From: Ianthella basta
Lineage: Eukaryota; Porifera; Demospongiae; Verongiida; Ianthellidae
Direction: 5' to 3'
NCBI GenBank assembly: GCA_964019415.1
Contig: OZ025870.1
Location: 1,802,501 to 1,866,500 of the forward strand
DNA: 64,000 nucleotides
The position numbers and the translations under genes are program-made. This document shows positions 63,386-64,000 of the stretch, one piece after another. The number at the start of each line of letters is the position of its first letter. The stretch's first letter is position 1. Under the pieces are notes generated by a model. The model was not told where the DNA came from, made no database searches, and saw only the letters and a list, made by a program, of their open reading frames with translations.

Positions 63386-63642
63386 ACAGTTGAACCCTGC
63401 TAAATGACCACCTCTATAAAGCGACCACCTTAGAAATAAGACCGCTTTGGTTTAGTCCCAAATCCATGTATACATGTATTATGGTTCTCAGAATTAAGAC
63501 CACCTTGAAAATATGAGCACTTTTCACAATCCGGAAGGTGGTCTTATTTCTGAGGTTTCACTGTAACTGCATGCAGTCAATGAATTACCATAATCAGACT
63601 GGCCCACATGCAGGCGGCTGTCTTAGACAGGTTCCACTGTTG
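63386..63642 (+). mobile_element. MITE-like repeat, copy 3
   Basis: CAGTTGAACCCTGCTAAATG at the left, GTCTTAGACAGGTTCCACTG at the right: inverted ends of the CAGTGGAACCT type shared with 45481-45660. GACCACCTCTATAAAG inside. Confidence 0.7.
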
Positions 63643-63740
63643 CTATATCTTATGTATACATCTCTGTCCAACAGGGCCAGGTACATCTCTGTCCATGCTA
63701 TCTAGTTCGTGATACATGTTTGGTGGTTATAAAATTGTAT

Positions 63741-63811
63741 TGGTGTGTGTGTGTATGTGTGTGTTTGTGTGTGTGTGTGTGTGCGTGTGCGTGTTCGTGT
63801 GTGTGTGTGTT

Positions 63812-63900
<89 letters not shown>
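63741..63900. repeat. (TG)n at the window end
   Basis: 160-bp TG tract with GCGTGC and TTTG interruptions, at the family position before an NHL exon 2. Confidence 0.95.
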
Positions 63901-64000
63901 CATGTAAACACCTGGAGAGTTTGTTTGTTCATGCACCAATGTAGCTACATAATTCAGTTAACAAAATGCTAAATCATTCCATTAAACTTATTTTTTCTTG

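Overview
The window is animal genomic DNA. Genes are split by GT-AG introns, the sequence is AT-rich, many decayed retroelements and short inverted-repeat elements are present, and (TG)n/(CA)n tracts are very dense from about 40 kb onward. The mix of genes (AIG1/GIMAP-like GTPases, an LC3-type Atg8, a CARD domain, stand-alone NHL propellers) together with many TAGC and GCATGC runs suggests an early-branching invertebrate. A demosponge is my best guess; this is inference and not proven by any single sequence here.

Layout. 0-0.7 kb: 3' part of an AIG1/GIMAP-like GTPase. 0.7-11.6 kb: gene-poor, with LINE fragments, foldback repeats and a degenerate minisatellite. 11.7-12.8 kb: an intact single-exon GIMAP-like GTPase with its own TATA box. 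13.0-22.6 kb: transposon territory, with an 839-bp inverted-repeat element that has 5-bp target duplications, a 3.1-kb R2-like retroelement on the minus strand, and a second, more decayed copy of that family on the plus strand interrupted by a 346-bp element. 23.4-25.2 kb: a broken GTPase fused to an ApoL-like membrane region. 25.9-31.5 kb: several hammerhead-ribozyme-like motifs of the kind carried by Penelope-like elements. 27-39.2 kb: a tandem cluster of four-transmembrane proteins (three intact, several relics) alternating with a single-TM module, then a multi-TM ORF.

40.5-48.2 kb holds a complete four-exon LC3-type Atg8 gene that ends exactly at the conjugating glycine. From 48.5 kb to the end there is an array of NHL beta-propeller genes. 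Each full copy has an 18-nt first exon encoding six residues and one large second exon. Inside the array, at 54.5-55.5 kb, is the most unusual gene: a CARD exon that appears to splice into a duplicated Atg8 terminal exon, predicting a CARD/Atg8-C-half protein that also ends in glycine. Spacing and 3'-flank similarity indicate that the Atg8 terminal exon and a neighbouring NHL gene were copied as one block.

Taken together the intact genes look like a cell-intrinsic defence or autophagy neighbourhood (GTPases, ApoL-like relic, CARD, Atg8, propeller recognition proteins). That functional link is inferred from domain content and proximity only.
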